Positions 37,709 through 46,104 of a stretch of DNA of 64,000 nt are shown here, in pieces. The notes below the pieces were generated by a model. The model made no database searches, was not told the DNA's origin, and saw only the letters and a list, made by a program, of their open reading frames with translations. Both the position numbers and the translations under genes were made by a program. This stretch comes from Hyphomicrobiales bacterium. Lineage in GTDB: Bacteria; Pseudomonadota; Alphaproteobacteria; Rhizobiales; Rhizobiaceae. The stretch covers positions 277,734 to 341,733 of the forward strand of contig UBXV01000002.1 in the NCBI GenBank assembly GCA_900469625.1. Reading direction: 5' to 3'. Numbering within the stretch: the first letter of the stretch is position 1; every line of letters begins with the position of its first letter.

Positions 37709-39581
37709 CTAAAACTCGCAGTCGCGTTTCGACTTCCCCGCGCTTTTGATGTCCCGCTGGAACAGGGTTTCGTTCGCATCCGGATCGATCGCCTGGAAGT
37801 CCTGCCAGAGGTGCCCTGTGTCCGCACCCATGCGCGCGAACGTGCTGATCAGCAGCGAGCCGTAACTGGCATGGACCGGAAGCTGCTTTTCCGCCAGTAA
37901 GCGTTTCAACACCGGCAGCGCCGCCACACCATTTTCTCCCGCCCGGCATAGGCCCTTCATGCCGGCGAGATAGGGATGCTGGTAGCGATTCTCCTGATAA
38001 AAGTGCTGCCCGCCGCTGAGCCCGACTTCGATCAGATGGAGGAGCGCGGGCACGCCGTCCTTGCCGAACGCCCCGAACCTGGCAAGTGCCAAGTCGAGAT
38101 ATTGTTGCGCGGACGGGTCTCGCGCCAGACGGTCGAGGTCGTAGAAATGTGGCGCAAGCGACTGGATGGACAATGCCGCCAGCGCAATATCGAGATCGCC
38201 GAGCGAGCTTTCGAAGTGGACGCCAAGATGGTCGGGCCAGGTCTGTCCGGCGCTCGCGCGCGCAAAAAGCAGGTCGGCAAGCCTTGCCCGCGTCTCCGCC
38301 GGTTCGTTGTCCTCGGCATATCTGACAACCCGGTAGAACTGCTGGGGTGGCGGAAACTGCGGAGAGGCAAGGATCGTCAGCGCAAGGTCGAATTCGCGTT
38401 TGCCGAGTTTGGCATTCCGACCCATTCCGAACTTGCGAAAATACGTGGAAAATGCCTCCCATTCCGCCGGTGTCGGGGCACGAGAAGCGGCGAGTGCGGC
38501 TTCGATCTTCGCGACAATCTGCCCGCCAACGCCTGCGTCGTCGAGCGCCAGTTGCAGGCCGAGTGTGGATGTCAGAAATGTTACCCAATGCGCGTCATCG
38601 TCGACATATCGGCTGGGGCTGTTCACCATCTTGGCCAAGCGCAACCACCCCATATCCATTCGGAATTCGGAATTCGGAGCCGAATGCCGGCCCCGGCAAA
38701 AGCAGGGGAGCAAATGGAGCGTAATTTATCCGTGTCGAACGATAGATTTCGTCAAGTCCAGTTTTTCGATCCACGGTGTGGACGCTTGTCGTGAACGTTG
38801 AAATCGTGTCGGCCGAAAAATCGAACCGGGCTTCGATGTCGCTGACACCGCGCCTGGTGCGGCCTTGCGAGATTACCAGATCGGCGTCTCCAAGCGTGGT
38901 AGCCTTCTGCACCAGGCATCGGCCGTTGCTGATCGACAGATTCATGGCCTCGACAGCGTTCGTATCTCGCGTCTCACCCGCGGCATTGCGCAAGCGGAGG
39001 CTGTGGTTACCCGACTGGAAACGCGTCGGTGGGCAGATGGAACGGTTCTCAAGTCGAAACTCGATTGCCTTTTCATCGAGCCGAGGCTCGGGGAGAGGAA
39101 TTTTCACAGGCACGACCAGCACTCTGTCGGCGCTGCCGCTCAACAGCGCGTGAAGGCAAAAGCCGTCGCATTGCGTCGTTTGCCGATCAAAATTGTTCCA
39201 CTTGCGCACCGCGATCGCCCTGGCCGTGACCGGCGCCGTGATCTCGTTGTGGTCCGCCGCCGCGATCGCCTCGACGTCGTTCTCGATACGCCAGTTGAGA
39301 AGTGCTGCCGGAAGCGCAAACAGCGCGGCAGTTGCCACGCAGGCGAGGACTATCTTCAAACTTTTTCCTGCCGGCGCCAGCCGATAGACGAGAACAAACG
39401 TAAGGGAGACAAGCAGGAGCGCAGGGGCCGCCCAGAACAGGATGGCAATCGGAAACCCGATGATCGACAATGCGGCCACCAAGCCGAATATTGGCAACTT
39501 AAGGGCGAGCACGGCAACGATTGTCAGAGCAATGAAGTACCAGAGGAAGGCATTGCGTCTTGATGGTCTTCGATGGTTCAT
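37709..39581 (-). pseudogene. Membrane protein gene interrupted by a 7-bp repeat frameshift
   Basis: Two adjacent minus-strand frames make one protein. The first part (39581 to the stop at 38595) starts MNHRRPSRRNAFLWYF and has about three membrane spans in residues 12-100, then a polar, probably periplasmic domain. The second frame (usable from about 38680 to 37709) is an all-helical, possibly HEAT-like domain with no own start or ribosome site. They meet in three tandem copies of ATTCGGA at 38658-38678. Removing one 7-base copy joins the frames as GSEFRMDMGWLRLAKMVNSP and gives a 621-residue protein. As written the gene makes a truncated product with about 28 aberrant residues. Family not recognised. 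Could be a true mutation, a phase-variable state, or a sequencing error. Confidence 0.7.
38658..38678. repeat. Three tandem copies of the heptamer ATTCGGA
   Basis: Copies at 38658-38664, 38665-38671 and 38672-38678 are identical. The unit length is not a multiple of three, so gain or loss of one copy changes the frame of the surrounding gene; two copies (or five) would restore it. Confidence 0.9.
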
Positions 39582-39699
39582 CGGGGTATCCGGCCGTGGG
39601 CGATTTCGCTGTCTGGCATAATCCGGGGCCGGTGAAGAAAGCACCACGAAGATTGGATAGCCTTTGGTTGCATTTGCGTTAGCGTGGATGTGGCAGGCC

Positions 39700-39729
39700 A
39701 AAAAAGCCTCGACGGTCCGCCGAGGCTTT
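39700..39729 (-). terminator. Rho-independent terminator
   Basis: On the minus strand the stem AAAGCCTCG/CGAGGCTTT closes a 9-base loop and is followed by a T-run (six A at 39700-39705 on the plus strand). Clear intrinsic terminator for leftward transcription. Confidence 0.82.
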
Positions 39730-39780
39730 GAAGTTCTTGTTTCGATGATCCATGGCCGCATGACATGATCGAAACGGCCC
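39700..39780 (-). ncRNA. Candidate small RNA or structured 3' end
   Basis: Read on the minus strand, a hairpin with arms GTTTCGAT/ATCGAAAC (39739-39746 and 39768-39775) is followed by an intrinsic terminator at 39700-39729. The pair lies about 85-160 bases beyond the stop of the COG4705-type gene and before the frameshifted gene, in a stretch with no coding frame. It may be an independent small RNA or the processed 3' end of the upstream message. The 5' end is not determined. Confidence 0.3.
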
Positions 39781-39861
39781 CCAGCAAACCCGGTGCGGTT
39801 CAATCGACGAATGCGAGGGTGCTGACGTCTTGCATTGCGTATCCGTTGGAGTGCCGCACCC

Positions 39862-40650
39862 TCACATTTGATGTTGCGATTCCAGGTCGGTAACCTCCGG
39901 TTGTCGGCTTGCCGTGAGATAGATGACCAGGGTGACGATGGCGACGAGAAACATGAGGCTTGTCGCGATCGTGCCGAACCCAAGGCCGCCATACTCCACC
40001 GGCTGAGAAAGGAGGTCACCAAACGACGCTCCAAGCGGGCGCGTGAAGATGTAAGCGAGCCAGAAGGTCAGTATCGGATCCAGCTTGAGAGCGTAGTAAC
40101 CGACGGCAATCACCGCGATGATGGCGCCGAACAACAGGCCCGTTTCCAGGTAGCCGATGGCCAGGACCTCAGCGACCAGATCGCCGACGGCCGTACCGAG
40201 CGCGAAGGTGAACAGAATTGCCAGCCAATAGAAAATCTCTCGGCGCAGCGTGAAGATCGAGTGGATCGACAGTGTTCTTTCCGTCGCGTACCAGACGGCG
40301 AAGGTGACGGCCAGAAGGACGGTGAAGGCGATCGCCGTCGTCTCGAGCGCAACCCCGAAATTGTCGACGAGGTTGTCGGTCACGAGTGTCCCGACGATGC
40401 TGATGAGGACGACGGCAGTCCAATAGACCGAAGGGACATAGCGTCTCTGGGCGAACTGCATCAGGAGGGCGGCCGCCAGGATCGCGCTCATCACCACCGA
40501 CGTCGTGGCGAGCCCGAGCCCAAGATTGACGGCCAGGTAGTCTGCGGCGGTTTCGCCCATCGTGACCGCCATCAGTTTGATCAGCCAGAATTCAATGGTG
40601 ACGTCGGGCACCCGGTTTTTCGGGCCTGCCGACACGGTGTTCGCTGTCAT
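39862..40650 (-). CDS. COG4705-type multi-spanning membrane protein
   Basis: A 262-residue protein with about seven or eight hydrophobic spans. It contains a thrice-repeated polar signature within spans: KLMAVTMGETAADYLA, FALGTAVGDLVAEVLAIGY and RPLGASFGDLLSQP. This GxxxGD-type internal repeat is characteristic of the COG4705 group of uncharacterised membrane-anchored proteins, and suggests a transporter with conserved acidic residues in the membrane. The start (MTANTVSAG) is the ATG at 40650. It lies 19 bases after the stop of a small exported-protein gene on the same strand, so the two may be co-transcribed. Confidence 0.8.
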   Translation of the reverse strand: MTANTVSAGPKNRVPDVTIEFWLIKLMAVTMGETAADYLAVNLGLGLATTSVVMSAILAAALLMQFAQRRYVPSVYWTAVVLISIVGTLVTDNLVDNFGVALETTAIAFTVLLAVTFAVWYATERTLSIHSIFTLRREIFYWLAILFTFALGTAVGDLVAEVLAIGYLETGLLFGAIIAVIAVGYYALKLDPILTFWLAYIFTRPLGASFGDLLSQPVEYGGLGFGTIATSLMFLVAIVTLVIYLTASRQPEVTDLESQHQM

Positions 40651-40669
40651 GACCTGTCTCCCTCAAGAC

Positions 40670-40927
40670 CTATTTGCCGATGATTGTGATTGCTTGCGTG
40701 AGGAACTGGTCGGCGCGGACATCGTCATCGGCGTTGCAGCGCTCGACAGCCTTGTCTTCGAGATCCTGAACCTTCGCGCGATCGGCATCGCCAAGCTTCG
40801 CGCTCGCTTTTGCGGCGCGCATATCCTTCAACATGGTCTCACAGGGGACGGTCGCTGCAGAGGACGCCAACGGCGATGCGCCGACAAGGAGCGCGGCAAC
40901 GAGCATGACGGGGGTGATTTTCTTCAC
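40670..40927 (-). CDS. Small exported protein (85 aa)
   Basis: An 85-residue protein with a clear Sec signal peptide (MKKITPVMLVAALLVGASPLASSA, cleavage after about residue 24). The mature part is short, helical and charged, with two Cys (VPCETMLKDMRAA and VERCNADDD) that could form a disulfide. No known domain recognised. Probably periplasmic; precedes the COG4705-type gene in the same direction. Confidence 0.72.
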   Translation of the reverse strand: MKKITPVMLVAALLVGASPLASSAATVPCETMLKDMRAAKASAKLGDADRAKVQDLEDKAVERCNADDDVRADQFLTQAITIIGK

Positions 40928-41191
40928 GGGGGCAATCCTTCCGATTGTACGAGCTGTCGTTGGCGTCGCGCCATTCGTTGACGCCGGTATGGTTCTACCG
41001 GGTCAATTTTGCCGGCCCCTTTCCCAGGTCTTACGGTTTCGTAATCTCTATTGTCGGACAGCGCTGCCGCATTCCCGGACTAATTGAACCCGCCCCGATG
41101 ACTTGCTTCTTTCGAAAAAGATGACCGTGTCGGCAGCTGCTCGACAGGTGCGCGGCCCTAAAGATCGGGTTTGTTCAGCTCAGAGGTTCAG

Positions 41192-41869
41192 ATGCGCATC
41201 CTCGTCATTGAAGACGACCACACGACAGCCGGATACGTCGAGCGCGGCTTCTGCGAGGCGGGCCATGTCTGCGATGTCATCGCAGATGGGCGCGACGCGC
41301 TGTTTCACGCCAGCAAGGAAGACTACAATGTGCTTGTGGTCGATCGCATGCTTCCAGGGCTCGATGGGCTGTCGCTGATGAAGGCATTGCGGGCCGCTCA
41401 GGTCAAAACGCCGGCGATCTTCCTCACGTCGGTCGGGGGCGTTGACGACCGCGTAGAAGGGCTCGAGGCCGGGGGCGACGACTATCTCGTCAAACCCTTT
41501 GCCTTTTCCGAGCTTCTGGCGCGCGTCAATGCGCTCGGACGACGTCCACCATCTCAAGCGCAGGTCACCGTCCTGCGGTGCGCCGACCTCGAGCTCGACC
41601 TTGTCAAGCGCCAGGCCCGACGTGGCAGCCAGACCATCGAACTTCAGCCACGCGAATTTACGCTGTTGGAGGTGCTGATGCGCGGGGAGGGCCGCGTTCT
41701 CACGCGAACCATGTTGCTCGAGCGCGTCTGGGAGTTTCATTTCGACCCGAAAACCAGCGTTGTCGAAACCCACATCAGCCGACTTCGGGCAAAGATTGAC
41801 AAGCCGTTCGACGTCCAGCTCGTCCATACCGTGCGCAACACCGGTTATAGTGTCCATGCACCGCGCTAG
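41192..41869 (+). CDS. Two-component response regulator, OmpR family
   Basis: A 225-residue regulator: receiver domain residues 1-118 with phospho-acceptor Asp51 (VVDRMLPG), acidic pair Glu7/Asp8/Asp9, and Lys in LVKPFAFSEL; winged-helix output domain about 128-225 (IELQPREFTLLEVLMRGEG, VVETHISRLRAKI). Start ATG 41192, as the extension to 41171 adds no family residues. It overlaps the kinase gene by 14 bases. Confidence 0.93.
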   Translation: MRILVIEDDHTTAGYVERGFCEAGHVCDVIADGRDALFHASKEDYNVLVVDRMLPGLDGLSLMKALRAAQVKTPAIFLTSVGGVDDRVEGLEAGGDDYLVKPFAFSELLARVNALGRRPPSQAQVTVLRCADLELDLVKRQARRGSQTIELQPREFTLLEVLMRGEGRVLTRTMLLERVWEFHFDPKTSVVETHISRLRAKIDKPFDVQLVHTVRNTGYSVHAPR

Positions 41870-43226
41870 GCTTTATCGAAGTACACCCTTCCGGCTTGCC
41901 CTGACATTCGCGGTTCTTTTCGTTGCAGCCTTTGCGGTGTCGGGGTTGATTACCTATCAGTTGCTGAAACGCGACCTGTTGTCCGCGCTGGACAGGGCCG
42001 TCGACGATGCCTACGCGGTCACGGCGTCCACCTACGCGAAGGACGATGTCGAGGACCTGATCGCCACCGTCGAAGCCTATTCGAAGCTGCGCTCCGGCAG
42101 CCGTGTCTTTTCACTTGTCGATCAGGCTGGAAGGCGGATCGCCGGAAACGTCGACGCCGTCGGCCTTGCGCCGGGTCTGTCGACCTTGAAGGCCGCCGAC
42201 ATCGGCGTCGAAGGCGCGGCAGACTTTCGCGTTCGGGCGGGAACAGTCGACGGATACATGCTTGTCGTTGGCCAGAGCTTCGAAGAGACAGACAAGCTGG
42301 AGGACATCGCCCTGATCAGCTTCGGATGGGCGCTGGTCATCACCGTCTTCATCGCCATTGCAGGTGGCACCTTCCTTGGCTCGCGCGCGCAGGCTCGCCT
42401 GGACGGGATCGTGCGCACGATGGTCGACGTGTCGAACGGAAGGATGCGGGCCCGAATTCCACTACGCGGGAGCCGAGACGACATCGACGCGGTTTCGGGC
42501 CAGATAAATCACGCGTTGGAACGCCTGGCCAATCTGGTCGAAAGCATGCGTCAGGTCAGCGCGGACATTGCCCACGAGCTCAAAACGCCGCTCAACAGGC
42601 TGACACTGACGATCAATGATGCCCTGGCGAGGAATGCCGAGGGTCTTAGCGTCGACAAGCAGCTTGTCGACGCGTTGGCCGAGAGCGAACAGATCAATGC
42701 GACTTTCGAGGCGTTGCTGCGGATATCGCAGATCGAGGCTGGCGGACGGAAGGCGCGTTTCAGCGAGATCGACCTCCTGGGCATTCTGACTACGGTCGCG
42801 GAAATCTATATCGACGTGGCTGAAGACCATGGGCAAAGGCTCCATTTCGTGCCGGAGATCACGCAGTCTTGCGTTGTCCAGGGTGATCGGGAGCTCCTGA
42901 CGCAATTGTTCGTAAACCTGGTCGAAAATGCCATCAATCACTGTCCCAAGGGCACCGACATCGTCATCGGCATTACCGGAAGCCGTCACGGTTGCACGAC
43001 GACGATCAGCGACAACGGCCCGGGCATTCCGGCGGCCGAGCGGGACAAGGTGTTCAGGCGGCTGTATCGGCTCGACAAGAGCCGCACGACGCACGGCAGT
43101 GGCCTCGGTCTGAGCCTGGTTCGCGCCGTATCCGATCTACATCATGGCGTCATCCGCTTGGCCGACAACGGGCCGGGCTTGCGCATTTCCCTGACCCTTC
43201 CGGCGGCCGCAGCAGAGCAAAACTGA
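41856..43226 (+). CDS. Sensor histidine kinase
   Basis: A 456-residue membrane kinase. Spans at about residues 12-35 and 155-175 flank a 120-residue periplasmic sensor; then HAMP (about 176-230), His240 in SADIAHELKTPLNRL, N box NLVENAINHC, G1 DNGPGIPAAE and G2 GSGLGLSLV. All catalytic boxes are intact. Pairs with the overlapping regulator. Signal unknown; the downstream membrane-anchored phosphatase and nearby lipid enzymes hint at envelope sensing. Confidence 0.93.
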   Translation: MHRARLYRSTPFRLALTFAVLFVAAFAVSGLITYQLLKRDLLSALDRAVDDAYAVTASTYAKDDVEDLIATVEAYSKLRSGSRVFSLVDQAGRRIAGNVDAVGLAPGLSTLKAADIGVEGAADFRVRAGTVDGYMLVVGQSFEETDKLEDIALISFGWALVITVFIAIAGGTFLGSRAQARLDGIVRTMVDVSNGRMRARIPLRGSRDDIDAVSGQINHALERLANLVESMRQVSADIAHELKTPLNRLTLTINDALARNAEGLSVDKQLVDALAESEQINATFEALLRISQIEAGGRKARFSEIDLLGILTTVAEIYIDVAEDHGQRLHFVPEITQSCVVQGDRELLTQLFVNLVENAINHCPKGTDIVIGITGSRHGCTTTISDNGPGIPAAERDKVFRRLYRLDKSRTTHGSGLGLSLVRAVSDLHHGVIRLADNGPGLRISLTLPAAAAEQN

Positions 43227-43291
43227 CCTGGCGGCCGTTCAGCTTCATGTCAGCGGCTGCATGCATGGTGCTTGAAACAGGAGCACTTCGG

Positions 43292-43858
43292 ATGAAATTC
43301 GGAATTGTCAAACCGCTATTGTGGACGACGCTGACGGTAGCGTTGGCCGTTGGCGGATATCTCGCAGCTATCCAGCTCTCCGGCAACTTTGACGAGGTCA
43401 TTGCGGGCGAACTTTACCGCTCGAACCAGCCGACGCCAGAGCAGATCACCAAATACGTCAAGCGTTATGGCATCAAGACGATCATCAACCTTCGTGGTGC
43501 CGATGACGGCGCGGCCTGGTATCGCGACGAGGTGGCGACTGCAACGGCGCTCGGCGTAAAGCATGTGGACTTCAAGATGTCGTCGAGCCAGGAGATGACG
43601 TTCAATCAATCCCAGAGTCTAGTTTCGCTGTTGCGCGATGCGCCCAAGCCACTGCTCATTCACTGCAGGTCAGGCGCTGACCGCACGGGGCTGGCGTCTG
43701 TCATCTACCTTCAACAGATTGCCAGGACCGACGAAGAGACCGCCGAAAAACAGCTGTCGATATGGTTTGGGCATATCGGCGTTCCCTACGTCTCCTCTAG
43801 CTACGCAATGGATGAGAACTGGGAAAAACTGGAGAAAGTGTTCGGTCTGGCCGGTTAG
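43292..43858 (+). CDS. Membrane-anchored dual-specificity/tyrosine-type phosphatase
   Basis: A 188-residue protein with an N-terminal membrane anchor (residues about 8-28) and a C-X5-R phosphatase domain. The loop is HCRSGADRTG with nucleophile Cys125 and Arg131; GELYRSNQPTPEQITKYV and GIKTIINLRG are typical of DSP-like bacterial enzymes. The general acid Asp is probably in the DDGAAWYRDE loop. The start follows CAGGAG. It is 65 bases after the kinase gene. Members of this fold include both protein phosphatases and lipid phosphatases (PTPMT1 type), and the membrane anchor and setting favour a lipid, by inference. Confidence 0.86.
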   Translation: MKFGIVKPLLWTTLTVALAVGGYLAAIQLSGNFDEVIAGELYRSNQPTPEQITKYVKRYGIKTIINLRGADDGAAWYRDEVATATALGVKHVDFKMSSSQEMTFNQSQSLVSLLRDAPKPLLIHCRSGADRTGLASVIYLQQIARTDEETAEKQLSIWFGHIGVPYVSSSYAMDENWEKLEKVFGLAG

Positions 43859-44041
43859 AGCGTTTCATCTTTAAACGGATGCGATTCCGTCGGCTCAAAA
43901 CGGCCGTTCCACGCGAAGGATGGCGAGAGCGATGCGGATCCATCGGGCAAGCCATCCGACAAAGTGGATGGCCGTTTTCAGCCAACCCGAAGGGCCGGAT
44001 GAATTTTGGCAGAATGCTTCCGTTTCAAGATGAAGCGCTCT
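43857..44041. repeat. RIME-like intergenic repeat element (185 bp)
   Basis: The ends are 22-bp inverted repeats with two mismatches: left AGAGCGTTTCATCTTTAAACGG (43857-43878, here as arm of 22, core GCGTTTCATCTT) and right 44020-44041 (core AAGATGAAGCGC). An internal stem GCCATCC/GGATGGC is at 43951-43972. The pattern of nested palindromes between convergent genes resembles the mosaic elements dispersed in Rhizobiaceae genomes. It touches the stop codons of both neighbours and may end both transcripts. Confidence 0.6.
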
Positions 44042-44798
44042 AGCGGCCGACGGGTTCCTCGCGGCGAGGCAGATAGCGTCTGGCGATCATCCAACAGATC
44101 GTTGCCCATGTCGCGCCGGCGCACCAGCCACCAAGCACGTCCGTCGGATAGTGAACGCCCAGATAGACCCGGCTTAGCCCGACCAGGAGCGTGAGCACCA
44201 GGGCCACGGCAATGACGTACAATCGCGTGGCACGGCTCGCCTGAACGCGCGAGAGAAGCAGACCCAGCGTCAGATATGTGACGGCGGACAGCATGGCATG
44301 TCCGCTCGGGAAACTGAGATCGTGAACGTCGACAAGGTGGGGGACGATGTCGGGCCGCGGCCTTGCAATTCCGATCTTCAAAAGCGTGCTGAGCAACCAC
44401 CCGCCAAGGACCGAAAACAGGACGAACATGCCGGTCTGGCGTCGCAGGGCGAGCAGGAGATAGCCAACGGTGCCGATGGTGACCAAGGTCAGGACCGTCG
44501 TGCCGCCGAGGCTGGTAATGTCGGCGACCACATGTGTCAGCCATTCGGGACCGATCGGGACGGAAAGGTCACCCGGCTGGCGCAGTGAGCGCAGGATGGC
44601 ATCATCGAAGGCGCGCGTTTCGCCCTCGATGACTTCGCTTGTCAACCTGAGGAAGACGAAGGCCCCGCCAGACGCCACGGCGAATCCGGCGATGACCGAG
44701 GAGCCAAGCGACGTTACCTGCCCGGAGAGCCATTTGCCGAGTGCGGGGATCGTGGACAAGACAGAGTTCCAATCGCTAGAAGCGCACGGCAGCCTCAA
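44040..44798 (-). CDS. PAP2-family membrane phosphatase
   Basis: Up to 252 residues with about six membrane spans. The three PAP2 signature parts are present: KIGIARPRPD, FPSGHAMLSA, and SRVYLGVHYPTDVLGG. Enzymes of this type remove phosphates from undecaprenyl-PP, phosphatidylglycerophosphate or lipid A. The start is uncertain: the longest form uses a TTG at 44798 that overlaps the kinase gene by 23 bases; a TTG at 44759 after GGAACT is also possible. Last gene of the minus-strand lipid cluster and translationally linked to the kinase. Confidence 0.87.
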   Translation of the reverse strand: MRLPCASSDWNSVLSTIPALGKWLSGQVTSLGSSVIAGFAVASGGAFVFLRLTSEVIEGETRAFDDAILRSLRQPGDLSVPIGPEWLTHVVADITSLGGTTVLTLVTIGTVGYLLLALRRQTGMFVLFSVLGGWLLSTLLKIGIARPRPDIVPHLVDVHDLSFPSGHAMLSAVTYLTLGLLLSRVQASRATRLYVIAVALVLTLLVGLSRVYLGVHYPTDVLGGWCAGATWATICWMIARRYLPRREEPVGR

Positions 44799-46104
44799 AG
44801 CCGCCAGGCCTGCCGGTTGCCGGGGAGTGAAGCGCCAGATTGCCGTTCATCTGCTCGACGAAGCGCTTGACGATCGAAAGTCCAAGTCCGGAGCCGGCCG
44901 CTTGCGTCGGCCCCCGGGTAAAACGCTTCGTCAAGCTCGCCAGTGTCGCCTGATCCAGAACGGCGCTTTCATTGACGATCCGCAGGCCCTCACTGTCGAA
45001 GTAGACATCGACGATGCTTCGCGCGGGACTGTGGACCAACGCGTTCTCGAGCAGGTTTCGCACGACGATCGCGAATGCATCTGGGCGGACTTGCCGTTCG
45101 ACGCGTGCATCGCCCTGTGCATGAAGGACGATGCGCCCCGCGCCCAACGCCGATCGCCTGATGTCTTCGATCACAACGTCCAGGATCGGGAAGAGGTTTG
45201 TCTTCTCATCCGAAATACCGATGCCGGCCTCGGCGCGCGACATCTGCAGCAGCTTTTCCGCCAGCCGCGCGAGGTGTTGAAGCGAGCGCTCGATCTGTCC
45301 GGCGCGTGCCGCCAGCGACGGTGGCACCTCGGCGAGCAGACGCTGGGTCTGGGCCAGCGCGCCCGCGATCGGTGTGCGCAATTCGTGGGCGCTGTTGGCG
45401 GTGAACTCCCGCTCCGCCTCGAGCGCTGATCGGAGCCGCTCCAGCAACAGGTTGACGGAGCGGGCGATCGGGCGAAGTTCGACCGGGAGCCCGGCCTCAT
45501 CGACCGGGATCATGTTGCCGCCGTCCTTGGTGCCGATATCGTTGCGCAACCCTTCGATCGGCGACAACGTCATCCGGACAACGAGGATGATGGCAATGAT
45601 GCTTGCGGGAATGAGGGCCAGGATCGGGAAGAAGAGGGCCATGCCTCCCTCGATTGCAGCCTCGCGCCTGTGGTCGAGCGCATCCGCAACCTGGATGTAG
45701 AGTGAGCCATCCGCTGTGCCGGCCGTGTAGAGCCGGTGTGTGTCGGTCTGTGAGAAGCCGACGGCAAGTGCGATGGGAAACGGTTCGGAAGGCGCGTCCC
45801 TTGACTTCAACAGGATCTGACCGTCCCGCCCCCGAACCTGGTAGGTGAGATATTCGCGGTTGGTAGCGGCCTTTTCCGCCACGCCCCGGGGGGCGTTTCC
45901 TGCTTGCCTTCCCGCCAGATCGTCATTCACGATCGGTAGCAGGCGTTCTGCCGTTTCCTGAATTCCACTGTCAAAAATCTCGGAAAACTCGTCCTGCATG
46001 ATCAGCACGCCGAAACCCATGGCGACGAGCCAGAAGGCTGCGACGACGCTGGTGATCGCCACGACGAGCTTGCGGGTCATGCTTGGCGTCTGAAACATGG
46101 TCAC
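44776..46104 (-). CDS. Sensor histidine kinase with degenerate G1 box
   Basis: A 442-residue kinase of the QseC/PmrB type. Spans at about residues 12-35 and 155-177 enclose a periplasmic domain; HAMP follows; His240 is in FTANSAHELRTPIAG, N box NLLENALVHSP, G2 GSGLGLSIV. Between N and G2 the usual DxGxG is absent and the sequence reads IVNESAVLDQATL, so ATP binding may differ. GTG start at 46104, one base after the regulator stop, or ATG 46098. Pairs with the regulator directly upstream. Confidence 0.9.
   Translation of the reverse strand: MTMFQTPSMTRKLVVAITSVVAAFWLVAMGFGVLIMQDEFSEIFDSGIQETAERLLPIVNDDLAGRQAGNAPRGVAEKAATNREYLTYQVRGRDGQILLKSRDAPSEPFPIALAVGFSQTDTHRLYTAGTADGSLYIQVADALDHRREAAIEGGMALFFPILALIPASIIAIILVVRMTLSPIEGLRNDIGTKDGGNMIPVDEAGLPVELRPIARSVNLLLERLRSALEAEREFTANSAHELRTPIAGALAQTQRLLAEVPPSLAARAGQIERSLQHLARLAEKLLQMSRAEAGIGISDEKTNLFPILDVVIEDIRRSALGAGRIVLHAQGDARVERQVRPDAFAIVVRNLLENALVHSPARSIVDVYFDSEGLRIVNESAVLDQATLASLTKRFTRGPTQAAGSGLGLSIVKRFVEQMNGNLALHSPATGRPGGFEAAVRF

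Noticed and set aside
38595..39581. Interpreting the upstream half of the frameshifted gene as a complete gene
   Set aside because: Its last 28 or so codons come from the out-of-frame reading after the heptamer repeat, and the other frame continues the protein naturally.
39578..39787. 69-codon minus-strand frame in the gap before the COG4705-type gene
   Set aside because: It runs through the intrinsic terminator and has no protein-like features.
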